A DNA stretch of 64,000 nt, taken from CAIWHR01 sp963813415 (GTDB taxonomy: Bacteria; Pseudomonadota; Gammaproteobacteria; Burkholderiales; Casimicrobiaceae). Where the stretch lies: NCBI GenBank assembly GCA_963813415.1, contig CAWEYW010000008.1:151390-215389 (forward strand), in the 5' to 3' direction. Position 1 is the stretch's first letter, and every line of letters starts with the position of its first letter. Positions 16,481-25,146 of this stretch are shown here, in pieces. The notes below the pieces were generated by a model. That model saw nothing but the letters and a program-made list of their open reading frames with translations. It was not told the origin of the DNA and searched no databases. The position numbers and the translations under genes are program-made.

Positions 16481-17491
16481 TTAAACCAGCACGTCCGCGA
16501 TGAAGGCACGCAGCATGTCCGTTGCGGCGGGCCCGTGCGCATCGTTGTACTTGATGGCGGGGTCGCCCCCGCTCCACGCGTGCCCGAGCTCGTTGACCAG
16601 CACCAGTCGGGCGATGAGCCGTGGTCCGTCGTGCCACTCGCGCACGGTGACGTGGCGCCCGTCATCGGTGACGGAGGCGGTCTCGCGGTCGGCGGCCGGC
16701 AGCGGTGCGGGTGCGGCCTCCACCGCGGGAAAGCGCGCGAAGGCGAGCACCTGGCGCACGATCTCGGTGGCGTGCAGGGGCGCCACGAGGTCGTCCCGTT
16801 CGCCCTGCACGATGAGCGCCGGCACCGTGTGTGCGCCCGTGCCGGCCGCGGCCCGCGCGTGCGCGCCGATGGTCATCACGTCCTGATCGGGACCCTTCTG
16901 CAGCACGGACAGCGCGGTCAGCGGCGATGACGCCGCGCCGGCCGCCACGCCGGAATGCAGGAACATCCCTGCCAGCAGGCGCGAATTGCTCATCGCGAGA
17001 GCCGCCACCAGGCCGGCGCCCGACGACAACCCGGCAGCGAAGACGCGATGGCGGTGCACGCGGTAACGGCGCCGCACAGCGCGAATCTGTGCGGCGAGAA
17101 TGGCCGTCTCGCCGTTGCCGGCCGCCGTACGGCGGTCGAACCAGTTCCAGCAACCCCAGGCATTGGCGCGCGGATTCTGCTTCGGCAGGAGCACCAGGCA
17201 GCCGAGCGCATCGGCGAGCGCCGTAATCCGCGATCCCGCGGCGATGTCCTCGGCGCTCTGCCTGCAGCCGTGCACGAGCACGAGCAGCGGGCTGCGCCGC
17301 CACGGCACCCGGCCGTGGCCACGCGGCACGTACACGAGGTAGTCGCGACGCGGCCATATCAACGGTGCGATGGCGAGCCTGCCATGCCACGAGAACTTCG
17401 ATCCCTCCTCGAAGCGGCCCGGTTCCGGGGGCGCAAGCCGGAAGAGGTGTACGAAGAACGCCTTGGTGCGCTGCCAGAGTTTGCCGAACAT
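16481..17491 (-). CDS. PHB depolymerase-type esterase (alpha/beta hydrolase)
   Basis: 336 aa. Oxyanion/cap region LVHGCRQSAEDIAAGSRI near residue 72, Trp-rich CWNWFDRR near 114, nucleophile Ser156 in GLSSG, acid in GERDDLVAP and His in NELGHAWSGG: the full triad and signature of the PHB-depolymerase/acetylxylan-esterase family (PF10503). No clear signal peptide is seen; the N-terminal LWQRTKAFFVHLFRLAPPEPG is amphipathic and common in proteobacterial members. May act on short polyester or feruloyl/acetyl esters. It ends 7 bp from the palindrome at 16391-16473. Confidence 0.8.
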   Translation of the reverse strand: MFGKLWQRTKAFFVHLFRLAPPEPGRFEEGSKFSWHGRLAIAPLIWPRRDYLVYVPRGHGRVPWRRSPLLVLVHGCRQSAEDIAAGSRITALADALGCLVLLPKQNPRANAWGCWNWFDRRTAAGNGETAILAAQIRAVRRRYRVHRHRVFAAGLSSGAGLVAALAMSNSRLLAGMFLHSGVAAGAASSPLTALSVLQKGPDQDVMTIGAHARAAAGTGAHTVPALIVQGERDDLVAPLHATEIVRQVLAFARFPAVEAAPAPLPAADRETASVTDDGRHVTVREWHDGPRLIARLVLVNELGHAWSGGDPAIKYNDAHGPAATDMLRAFIADVLV

Positions 17492-17677
17492 GCGCGAGCA
17501 GTCCCTTCAAGGCGCGACGAAGCGTGGCGTTGCGCACCGTGGAGCAGTGCATCGCTCTCGTGGATTTGCACACGGCCCCGGTCCTGGTCGGTACTGCAGC
17601 GAAACGCGCTTGGCTGCCCGAAACTTTTCGCGAAGCTCGTGCAGTTCCCGCGCAAGGCAGGATCCGCCTTGCACCGA

Positions 17678-19141
17678 TCAGATCAAGACGATGTCGTACT
17701 GCTCCTGCGTGTAGATGGATTCCACCTGCAGCGAAATGGGCTTGCCGATGAAATCGCCGAGCTGGGCGAGGCTCTGCGACTCCTCGTCGAGGAAGAGGTC
17801 GATCACCGTCTGCGCCGCAAGGATCCGGAACTCCCTGGCATTGAACTGCTTCGCCTCGCGCAGGATCTCGCGCAGAATCTCGTAGCAGATCGTCTGCGCG
17901 GTCTTGAGCTCGCCGCGGCCATTGCAGGTCGGACAGGCCTCGCAGAGCACGTGCGCGAGCGATTCGCGCGTGCGCTTGCGCGTCATCTCCACCAGGCCGA
18001 GCTGCGTGAAGCCGTTGACGGTCAGACGGGTACGGTCCTTCTCGAGCGCACGATTGAGCTCGAAGAGCACCGCGGCACGATGTTCCGCCTGCTCCATGTC
18101 GATGAAGTCGATGATGATGATGCCGCCGAGGTTGCGCAACCGCAGTTGCCGCGCGATCACCTGCGCCGCTTCCAGATTGGTCTTGAAGATCGTGTCGTCG
18201 AAGCTGCGTCCACCGACGAATCCGCCGGTGTTGACGTCGATGGTGGTCATCGCCTCGGTCTGGTCGATGATGAGGTAGCCCCCGGACTTGAGATCGACGC
18301 GGCGCCCCAGCGCCTTCTCGATCTCGTCCTCCACGCCGTGCAGGTCGAAGAGCGGGCGCTCCCCGGAGTAATGGACGATGCGTTCGATGAGTGCCGGCGT
18401 GTATTCGCGCGCGAAGTCCTGCATGCGCACGAACGTCTCGCGGGAATCGACGATCACCCACGCGGTCTCCTCGGTCGCCATGTCCCGCAACACGCGCTGT
18501 GCGAGCGAGAGATCCTGGTAGAGCAGCGCCGGCGCCGGCACGTCGCGCGCACGCTGGTTCAAGTCGCGCCAGAGCTTCGTCAGGTACTCGATGTCGTTCT
18601 GCATCTCCTTCAGGGTCGCGGTCTCCGCCATGGTGCGGATGATGAACCCGCCGGTGGTACTCTCGGGCAGGAGTTGCTGCAGCTTCTCGCGCAGGAGTTC
18701 CCGTTCCCCCTCGTCCTCGATGCGCTGCGAGATGCCGATGTGCGAATCCTGCGGCAGGAATACGAGCAGCCTGCCGGCGAGGCTCACCTGCGTCGACAGC
18801 CGTGCGCCCTTCGTGCCGATGGGATCCTTGATCACCTGCACCAGCAGCGACTGGCCCTCGTGAAGGATCTTCTCGATCGGCCGCGTGTCGGCGCCGCCAT
18901 GGCCGTTCTGCCGGTGTTCCCAGATGTCGGCGATGTGCAGGAAGGCCGCGCGCTCGAGGCCGATCTCGATGAAGGCGCTCTGCATGCCGGGCAGCACCCG
19001 CGCGACGCGACCGAGATAGATGTTGCCGACGAGTCCGCGCGCGCTCGCCCGCTCCATATGGAGCTCCTGCACGACGCCCTGCTCGAGCATCGCGACGCGG
19101 GTCTCCTGGGGGGTCACGTTGATCAGGATTTCATGGCTCAT
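17678..19141 (-). CDS. rng: Ribonuclease G
   Basis: 487 aa, standard RNase G length without the RNase E tail. N-terminal S1-type RNA-binding domain (about 38-120), 5'-sensor/RNase H-like region, catalytic Asp residues in TIDVNTGGFVG and IIIDFIDM, and the zinc-link CEACPTCNGRG. Endoribonuclease for 16S rRNA 5' maturation and mRNA turnover. Follows maf on the same strand with a 92-bp gap, the order seen in many Betaproteobacteria. Confidence 0.95.
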   Translation of the reverse strand: MSHEILINVTPQETRVAMLEQGVVQELHMERASARGLVGNIYLGRVARVLPGMQSAFIEIGLERAAFLHIADIWEHRQNGHGGADTRPIEKILHEGQSLLVQVIKDPIGTKGARLSTQVSLAGRLLVFLPQDSHIGISQRIEDEGERELLREKLQQLLPESTTGGFIIRTMAETATLKEMQNDIEYLTKLWRDLNQRARDVPAPALLYQDLSLAQRVLRDMATEETAWVIVDSRETFVRMQDFAREYTPALIERIVHYSGERPLFDLHGVEDEIEKALGRRVDLKSGGYLIIDQTEAMTTIDVNTGGFVGGRSFDDTIFKTNLEAAQVIARQLRLRNLGGIIIIDFIDMEQAEHRAAVLFELNRALEKDRTRLTVNGFTQLGLVEMTRKRTRESLAHVLCEACPTCNGRGELKTAQTICYEILREILREAKQFNAREFRILAAQTVIDLFLDEESQSLAQLGDFIGKPISLQVESIYTQEQYDIVLI

Positions 19142-19233
19142 GGACGGCGCATGGCGGGAAGCTGAAATCCTTGTTCGTCAGGCGACATGGCATCGCCTGC
19201 GGCGCGCCCGGTGGACGCGCGTGTTTGCATTCG

Positions 19234-19851
19234 TTATAGCACGGGGAAGCCAATGCGCGCGAGGAGCTCGGCGGTCTCGTACAGGGGCAAGCCCATGACG
19301 CCCGAATAGCTCCCTTCGATGCGGCTTACGAAGGCGGCGGCGCGACCCTGGATCGCGTAGGCACCGGCCTTGTCGAACGGCTCGCCCGTGGCGACGTAGC
19401 GCTCGATGTCCTGCGCCGTCAGCGCCCGGAACGTCACTTCGGTACGCGACACCTCGACCAGCAGCTCTTCCTGCCAGCGCAGCGCCACCGCCGTCAGGAC
19501 CTGATGGGTGCGCCCCGCAAGACGCGTCAGCATGCGCACCGCGTCGGCGGCATCCGCGGGCTTGCCGAAGATGACGCCGTCGAGCGCGACTTCGGTATCG
19601 GCGGCGAGCACCGGATGCAACGGCAGCACGCGCCGCTGCACCTGTTGCCAGCCGACGGTCGCCTTGGTGCGCGCGATGCGTTCGACGTAGTGGTGCGGAG
19701 GCTCGGCGTCGAGGGCGCCCTCCACCACGTCGGCCGGACGTCCCGGCGCCTCGCGAAAGCGCAGCTCGTCGAAGCGCACGCCGAGCTGGCGGAGAAGCTC
19801 CTGCCGGCGGGGACTGCGCGAGGCAAGGAACACGAACGGCTGCGGATTCAT
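19234..19851 (-). CDS. maf: Maf-family nucleoside triphosphate pyrophosphatase
   Basis: 205 aa from ATG 19851. Maf signatures: LASRSPRRQELL at 9-20, ADTEVALDG with the catalytic Asp, and KPADAADAVRML; ends SYSGVMGLPLYE. Hydrolyses non-canonical or canonical NTPs to NMPs (septum-inhibition protein family; YhdE-like dTTP/UTP pyrophosphatase by context). Lies between rlmH and rng. Confidence 0.93.
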   Translation of the reverse strand: MNPQPFVFLASRSPRRQELLRQLGVRFDELRFREAPGRPADVVEGALDAEPPHHYVERIARTKATVGWQQVQRRVLPLHPVLAADTEVALDGVIFGKPADAADAVRMLTRLAGRTHQVLTAVALRWQEELLVEVSRTEVTFRALTAQDIERYVATGEPFDKAGAYAIQGRAAAFVSRIEGSYSGVMGLPLYETAELLARIGFPVL

Positions 19852-19896
19852 GACGGCTCGCTCCCGATGGCGAAGGCGCCGGCGCACATGGGCCAC

Positions 19897-20364
19897 TCAC
19901 TCGCGGTGATAAGGATGGCCGGCGAGGAGTGCGCTGGCCCGGTAAAGCTGCTCGACGAGGAGGATCCGCACCAGTGCATGCGGCAATGTTAGCGCGGAAA
20001 GGGCGACCACGGCGGCAGCCTCGGCGCGCAGGGCGGGGTCGAGGCCGTCGGCGCTGCCGATCACGAAGGCGATGTCCTCGGCGTCGCTGCGCCAGCGGTC
20101 CAGGGCATCGGCGAGCGCTCTGGTGGTCCACGACCGGCCGCGCTCGTCCAGCGCCACGAGGCGCGCCCCTCTGCAGGCAACGCGGATCCGCTCGGCTTCG
20201 GCAGCGAGGAGCTGGGCCACCGGCTTGCCGCGATCGCGGGGCTCGGCCTTGAGCTCGAGGAGCTCGAGGTTCCACTCGCGGGGCAAGCGACGCGCGTAGT
20301 CGTCCCACCCCGCCGCGACCCACGCGGGCACGCGGTGGCCGAGCGCGATCACCCGGACGCGCAT
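19897..20364 (-). CDS. rlmH: 23S rRNA pseudouridine-1915 N3-methyltransferase RlmH
   Basis: 155 aa, exact family length. SPOUT-fold knot region FVIGSADGLDP (usual GG-P-x-G here GSADG), C-terminal LLVEQLYRASALLAGHPYHRE is diagnostic. Methylates Psi1915 in helix 69 of 23S rRNA using SAM. Sits between rsfS (61 bp) and maf (45 bp). Confidence 0.95.
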   Translation of the reverse strand: MRVRVIALGHRVPAWVAAGWDDYARRLPREWNLELLELKAEPRDRGKPVAQLLAAEAERIRVACRGARLVALDERGRSWTTRALADALDRWRSDAEDIAFVIGSADGLDPALRAEAAAVVALSALTLPHALVRILLVEQLYRASALLAGHPYHRE

Positions 20365-20425
20365 CCGGGCCGGCCTGAATCAGGGGGTGTCATGGCGGTC
20401 ATCGCGGGGGCGCGACCGCCGGCAT

Positions 20426-20791
20426 TCACGCGGCGGCGCGAGCCTCGGGAGCGGCGCGCCGGCGAATGGCCGGGGGAGCCCACAACTCCTCGAGGTTGTA
20501 ATAGGCCCGGATCGCCGGTTGCATCACGTGCACCACGATGTCGCCGGCGTCGACCAGCACCCATTCGCCGCCGTCTTCGCCCTCGACGCCCACGATGGTC
20601 GCGCCGGACTCCTTGAGCTTGTCGCGAACGTGATGCGCGAGCGCCTTCACCTGGCGGTTGGACTCCGCACTGGCGATGACGAGGGTGTCGTACAGGCTGG
20701 TGAGCTTGCGGACATCGAGAACGACGATGTCGCGGGCCTTGATGTCTTCGAGGGCGTCTACGGCTACGTTCTGCAGGGTCTTAACAGGCAT
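20426..20791 (-). CDS. rsfS: Ribosome silencing factor RsfS
   Basis: 121 aa from ATG 20791, which lies inside the last codons of nadD (11-bp overlap); a longer start at 20824 is possible but less family-like. Typical segments: DIVVLDVRKLTSLYDTLVIAS, LKESGATIVGVEG and GEWVLVDAGDIVVHVM. Binds ribosomal protein L14 and blocks subunit joining in starvation. Alanine/arginine-rich C-terminal tail after LEELW. Confidence 0.94.
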   Translation of the reverse strand: MPVKTLQNVAVDALEDIKARDIVVLDVRKLTSLYDTLVIASAESNRQVKALAHHVRDKLKESGATIVGVEGEDGGEWVLVDAGDIVVHVMQPAIRAYYNLEELWAPPAIRRRAAPEARAAA

Positions 20792-21479
20792 CCGGGGAAG
20801 GTCGATAGAGGTGGTTGCGGCCAATATAGGCCAAAACGGCCGCGGGCAGCAATCCGCGGACCTGGGCGGAATCGCCGCGCGCGATGGCCGCGCGAATGGC
20901 CGACGCGGAAATCGCGTGCGGCGTGATTACCTGTTGGTAAATGCTGCCCCCGCTGCGCATTTCAAGATCCCGCGGTTCCTGCGTCCAGCGTCCGGCGCAA
21001 TGCGAGGCGAGCGGCTCGGAGAGCGCGCCGGGCAGTTCCGCGCCCGGGCGTGCCACGACGATGACGTGGGCGAGATCGAACAGCTCGCGCCAGCGATGCC
21101 ACGTCGCCAGGCCGAGGAACGCGTCGGCGCCAACGATCAGGGCGAGGGATTGGAACGGCCGCTCGGCGCGGAGTTCCTGCAACGTCACGACGGTGTAGCT
21201 GCGACCCTGGCGCGCCACCTCGCGGCCATCGACGACCAGGCCCGGATAATCGCCGACCGCGAGCTCCGCCATGGCGAGGCGATGCGAGGCTGCCGCGACT
21301 GGCGCGGCACGATGGGGAGGATCGCCCGCCGGCACGAGCAGCACCTCGGGCAGATGCAGCGCGTCGCGCACGTCGCGGGCGAGCTCGAGATGACCGTAGT
21401 GGATGGGATCGAAGGTGCCGCCGAACACGCCCAGCGGGCGCGATGCCGCGTGGGCGGCTGGCGTGGGTGCAGCGGCCAT
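20781..21479 (-). CDS. nadD: Nicotinate-nucleotide adenylyltransferase NadD
   Basis: 232 aa. Nucleotidyltransferase motif GGTFDPIHYGH near 19-29 and C-terminal ISASAIRAAI (ISxSxxR). Makes nicotinic acid adenine dinucleotide in NAD synthesis. An N-terminal extension MAAAPTPAAHAASRP precedes the fold. Its end overlaps rsfS, the common nadD-rsfS pair. Confidence 0.94.
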   Translation of the reverse strand: MAAAPTPAAHAASRPLGVFGGTFDPIHYGHLELARDVRDALHLPEVLLVPAGDPPHRAAPVAAASHRLAMAELAVGDYPGLVVDGREVARQGRSYTVVTLQELRAERPFQSLALIVGADAFLGLATWHRWRELFDLAHVIVVARPGAELPGALSEPLASHCAGRWTQEPRDLEMRSGGSIYQQVITPHAISASAIRAAIARGDSAQVRGLLPAAVLAYIGRNHLYRPSPDAC

Positions 21480-21488
21480 CGATCCCGG

Positions 21489-23099
21489 TCAGCTGCGCAC
21501 GATGGGACTCGCTGCGAGCATTTCCCGCTCGTCGAGCTCGACTTCGATGACGCGCTGCGTCTCGTCGTTGATCACGTTGTCTGCGCGCAGCTCGCGCAAT
21601 CGGGCGCGCTCCGCGGCAATGGCGCCGAGGCGCAGCTGGCGGCGTGCAAAGACGCGCAGGGCGCGGGCCTGTGCGTGCGAGTGGTCACCGGAGTGCAGCT
21701 CCATCCTGCCACCATACTCGCGCAGCAGCTGATTGGCGAACAGCACGTCCTCGGGCTGCACGAGCGTGCGCAGGCCCAACTCGACCTGCAACGCACCGGC
21801 CTTGGCGAGTTCCGTGCGTGCCATGGCTTCCTCCCGGGTGTACATGTCGTCGCCCGGCAGGTTGAGCCGCCGGATGATCCAGGGCAGCGGGACGCCATTC
21901 AGGCCCAGGGTGAGGATGATCGTGGCGGCGGCGAGGAACACGACGAGATCGCGCTGCGGAAAGGGCAGCCCGGCGGCGGTGAGCAGCGGCACCGAGAGTG
22001 CGGTCGCCAGGGTGATCGACCCGCGTACCGCAGCCCAGCCCACCAGGAAGATGCGCCGCGGGTCCGGCGCGTGCGACGCGTCCGTCCAGCCCCAGCGGAA
22101 GTGATAGCGCAAATACGCAGATACGTAGACCCAGCCGAGCCGCAGCACCATGAGCGCCGCCCAGAGCACCAGCGCGTACAGCGCGAGATCGAGCGCCGGG
22201 TATTGTGCGACGCCGGCGATCATCTGGTGGAGCTGCAGTCCGAGCAGGACGAACACCAGACCGTTCAGCACGAAGCCAAGCAGGCGCCAGACTTCGCGCA
22301 GATGCTGGCGTGCTTCCGGGCTCAGCTCCGGGATTTCGTGACTGCTCGCCCACAGGCCCGCGGCCACGACGGCCAGGATGCCGGAGACGTGCAGGGCCTC
22401 GGCGATCAGGTAGGCGCCGTACGGCATGAGGATCGTCAGCAGCGTCTGGATGGTGGGATCGCGGGACTCGAGCCGCAGCAGGCGGCGGCGCAACTGCCGC
22501 CCGATCCATTCCATGGCGATGCCCACGGCGATGCCCCCACCGGAAAGTCCGACGAAATTCAGCGCGACGTCGCTCGAGGAGAACAGGCCGGTAGCGGCGG
22601 CCGCAACAGCGAGCTTGAAGGCGACGAGACCCGAGGCATCGTTGAGGAGGCTTTCGGCGTTGACGATGTGCACCACGCGTGCGGGCAGCGGCAGGACCTC
22701 GGTCGTCGCCACCGTGGCCACCGCGTCGGTGGGGGACACGATGGCGCCAAGGGTGAAGGCGACGGCAAGCGGCATTTCGGGAATCAGCCAGTGCAGCAGA
22801 TACCCCACCGCCACGACCGTCAGCACGACGAGGCCGATCGCCAGCAGAAGAACGGGGCGCAGCACATGCACGAAATCGCGGCGCGGCAACAGGAAGGCGT
22901 CCGCGAAGAGCAACGGCGGGATGAACAGCAACAGGAATACGTCGGGATCGACGCGAAGGTCACCGAGGACGGGCACGAAGGAGGCGAGCGCGCCGACGAT
23001 CACCAGCAGGATCGGCCACGGCAGCGGCGTCCATTTGGTCAGCGCGCCGCCCACGGTCACGATGAGCAGCAGGACGAGCGCGAGTTCGACAATGGCCAT
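21489..23099 (-). CDS. CPA1-family Na+/H+ antiporter
   Basis: 536 aa with about 12 membrane helices to residue ~410 and a ~125-residue charged cytoplasmic tail. Core motifs are AFTLGAIVSPTDAVATVAT (Asp of the ion site) and NAESLLNDASGLVAF (the Asn-Asp pair of electroneutral CPA1 exchangers). Exchanges Na+ (or K+) for H+ at the inner membrane. Ends 9 bp before nadD on the same strand, so it may lead the nadD-rsfS-rlmH-maf-rng run. Confidence 0.9.
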   Translation of the reverse strand: MAIVELALVLLLIVTVGGALTKWTPLPWPILLVIVGALASFVPVLGDLRVDPDVFLLLFIPPLLFADAFLLPRRDFVHVLRPVLLLAIGLVVLTVVAVGYLLHWLIPEMPLAVAFTLGAIVSPTDAVATVATTEVLPLPARVVHIVNAESLLNDASGLVAFKLAVAAAATGLFSSSDVALNFVGLSGGGIAVGIAMEWIGRQLRRRLLRLESRDPTIQTLLTILMPYGAYLIAEALHVSGILAVVAAGLWASSHEIPELSPEARQHLREVWRLLGFVLNGLVFVLLGLQLHQMIAGVAQYPALDLALYALVLWAALMVLRLGWVYVSAYLRYHFRWGWTDASHAPDPRRIFLVGWAAVRGSITLATALSVPLLTAAGLPFPQRDLVVFLAAATIILTLGLNGVPLPWIIRRLNLPGDDMYTREEAMARTELAKAGALQVELGLRTLVQPEDVLFANQLLREYGGRMELHSGDHSHAQARALRVFARRQLRLGAIAAERARLRELRADNVINDETQRVIEVELDEREMLAASPIVRS

Positions 23100-23198
23100 G
23101 CCGGAATTCTAGGCAGGCAGCGCCGCCAGCCCCTTGCGGTAGCGCAATGCTGCAGCGGCGTGCAGCCCGGGCGCGGCGCGGCGTCGCGCTACGCCGGC

Positions 23199-23756
23199 TC
23201 AGAAGCGCGATCCGGCCTCGCGGAGGAACGCAACTTCCTCGGGCGTCGAGGGGCGACCGAGAATCTCGTTACGATGCGGGAAGCGCCCGAAGCGCCGGAT
23301 GATCACGGCGTGCTTTTCCGCCCACTCGAGCGGCGAGGCGAGCCCAGTCTCCGCGGCGAGGCGCGCGAAGAGCGCGACCGAACGCTCCTGGACGGCCGTG
23401 CTTTCGGAGTGCTCGAAGGGCAGATACAGGAACCAGCGCTCGACTGGTAGCAACGAACGGTCGTGGCTAGCGGTGATGGCGGCGTCCGCAGTCGCGAGCG
23501 CCTGCGCATCACCGGCAAAACTGCGCGGCGTCCCCCGGTAGGCGTTGCGCGTGAACTGGTCGAGCAGCAGCACCCGGGCGAGGGCGCCGCGCGCCGTGCT
23601 TTCCCAGTCGCGAAACCCGCCCGCCAGCGCAGTCTCGATCGCGTTGCCGAAGCGCGTGCGAACGAGCGCGTCGAACGCGGCATCCTTGCGGAACCATTCG
23701 GGCCGCTCGGCGCCGGGTTCGGGGCTGAACCAGAATGCGAGAATCGTCTCCTGCAT
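23199..23756 (-). CDS. DUF924 family protein
   Basis: 185 aa. Starts ILAFWFSPEPGAERPEWFRKD and carries LLLDQFTRNAYRGTPRSFAGD and FLYLPFEHSES, the hallmarks of the DUF924 alpha-helical, TPR-like family. Biochemical role unknown. Divergent from the MFS gene, with 38 bp between the start codons; a CTATAGT stretch at 23762-23768 could be a -10 for the plus-strand gene. Confidence 0.88.
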   Translation of the reverse strand: MQETILAFWFSPEPGAERPEWFRKDAAFDALVRTRFGNAIETALAGGFRDWESTARGALARVLLLDQFTRNAYRGTPRSFAGDAQALATADAAITASHDRSLLPVERWFLYLPFEHSESTAVQERSVALFARLAAETGLASPLEWAEKHAVIIRRFGRFPHRNEILGRPSTPEEVAFLREAGSRF

Positions 23757-23794
23757 TGTTGCTATAGTGCCACGGCCCGCCCGCCTTCCCGCTC

Positions 23795-24982
23795 ATGCAG
23801 ACCTCCCGCCGCAACATCTTCCTGCTCTCGTGCTGCCAGGCACTCCTGCTGGTCAACAATTCCGGGCTGATCGCGATGAATGCGCTGATCGGCTACGGCC
23901 TCGTCAGCAACAAGACCTTCGCGAGCCTCGGCGCCACGACGTACGTGCTGGGCTCCGCTGCCGCGACCATGCCGGCATCGCTGTGGATGGCGCGCGTCGG
24001 CCGGCGGCGCGGGTTCATGACCGGTTCCGTGATCGGCATGGCCGGGAGCATCCTGGCCGCGCTGTCACTATGGCTCGCGAGCTTCCCCCTCTTCTGCGTC
24101 AGCACGGCAATCATCGGCGTCTACACGGCCTTCGCGCTGCAATACCGGTTCGCGGCGGCGGAGATCGCCGCGCCGGCATTCAAGGCCAAGGCCATCTCGC
24201 TCGTGCTGGCCGGAGGGATCGTGGGCGGGATGGTAGGACCGGAACTGTCGCGCTGGGCGCGCGACTGGTTCGCGATGCCGTTCCTCGGTTCATTCATGCT
24301 GCTCGCGGGCGTGGCCGTGCTGGCACTTCTGGTGCAGTCGCAGGTGCACGTGCCGAAGCCCTCTGCAGCCGAGCGCGGCGGCGGCGGGCGGCCGCTGTCG
24401 GTGATCGTGCGCCAGCCCGTCTTCGCGGTGGCAGCGCTCTCGGCGGCGCTAGGCTACGGGCTCATGAACCTGCTGATGACCGCGACACCGCTCGCGATGA
24501 GCTTCTGCAGCCATCCCTACAGTGCGGCTGCGCTGGTCATCGAGTGGCATGTCGCGGCGATGTATGCGCCGGGCTTCTTCACGGGCTCGCTCATCTCGCG
24601 CTTCGGCGCGCTCAAGGTGATCATCGCCGGGACGTTGCTGATGGCAGGGTGCGCATTCGTCGCGCTGAATGGCGTGACCGTCGCGCATTTCCTGGCGGCG
24701 CTCATGTTCCTCGGCATCGGCTGGAACTTCATGTACACCGGCGGCACGACGCTGCTCACGGAGTCCTATCGTCCCGCGGAGAAGGCAAAGACCCAGGGCG
24801 CCAACGACCTGATCGTCTTCACCGTGATGGGCGTGTCGTCGTTCTCGTCGGGAGCACTCGTTTCCGCCGCGGGATGGGAGCGGATGAACGCCGCCGTGCT
24901 GCCGGTGCTGGTGATCGTCGCCGTAGCGGCGCTGTGGCTCATGTGGTCGCGCGAACAGGTGCATCGGCGTGCCGCGGCGTGA
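23795..24982 (+). CDS. MFS transporter
   Basis: 395 aa, 12 predicted membrane segments, short loops. Glycine-rich and charged loop WMARVGRRRGFMTGSVIG follows helix 2-3, as in major-facilitator drug/metabolite carriers. No substrate can be named. Its stop (24980-24982) is followed after 12 bp by the repeat cluster at 24995-25146, which separates it from the convergent proA. Confidence 0.8.
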   Translation: MQTSRRNIFLLSCCQALLLVNNSGLIAMNALIGYGLVSNKTFASLGATTYVLGSAAATMPASLWMARVGRRRGFMTGSVIGMAGSILAALSLWLASFPLFCVSTAIIGVYTAFALQYRFAAAEIAAPAFKAKAISLVLAGGIVGGMVGPELSRWARDWFAMPFLGSFMLLAGVAVLALLVQSQVHVPKPSAAERGGGGRPLSVIVRQPVFAVAALSAALGYGLMNLLMTATPLAMSFCSHPYSAAALVIEWHVAAMYAPGFFTGSLISRFGALKVIIAGTLLMAGCAFVALNGVTVAHFLAALMFLGIGWNFMYTGGTTLLTESYRPAEKAKTQGANDLIVFTVMGVSSFSSGALVSAAGWERMNAAVLPVLVIVAVAALWLMWSREQVHRRAAA

Positions 24983-24994
24983 GCCTTAATGGGG

Positions 24995-25080
24995 TAATGG
25001 GGTCAGGTTACTTTATGCCTTGTCAGCGTAGCCACGCGTAATGGGGTCAGGTTACTTTATGCCTTGTCAGCGTAGCCACG
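24995..25080 (+). repeat. Direct repeat pair (42 bp x 2) inside locus 2
   Basis: Copies 24995-25036 and 25039-25080 are identical over 42 bp: the core and tail, then GCCTTGTCAGCG and TAGCCACG. They are 44 bp apart start to start, with CG between them. The two inverted copies to the right contain only the 22-bp core+tail part and not the TAGCCACG half, so the duplication is asymmetric. Confidence 0.85.
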
Positions 25081-25146
25081 TTCTGTGGGCACTCGCGGAT
25101 AAAGTAACCTGACCCCATTACCTGATAAAGTAACCTGACCCCATTA
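24995..25146. repeat. Composite palindromic repeat cluster, REP/REPIN-like, locus 2
   Basis: Two plus-oriented copies of core TAATGGGGTCAG plus tail GTTACTTTAT start at 24995 and 25039. Two inverted copies (22 bp each) lie at 25099-25120 and 25125-25146. A truncated core TAATGGGG precedes the cluster at 24987-24994. The cluster lies between convergent genes, so paired arms could form strong hairpins in both transcripts. The last inverted copy includes the proA stop codon. Confidence 0.85.

Noticed and set aside
20658..23450. 930-codon plus-strand open frame
   Set aside because: Antisense to nadD and the CPA1 antiporter; no domain-like motif and His/Arg/Gln-rich shadow composition.
24995..25146. 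CRISPR array
   Set aside because: Only two direct copies with a 2-bp gap and two inverted copies; no unique spacers and no cas genes.
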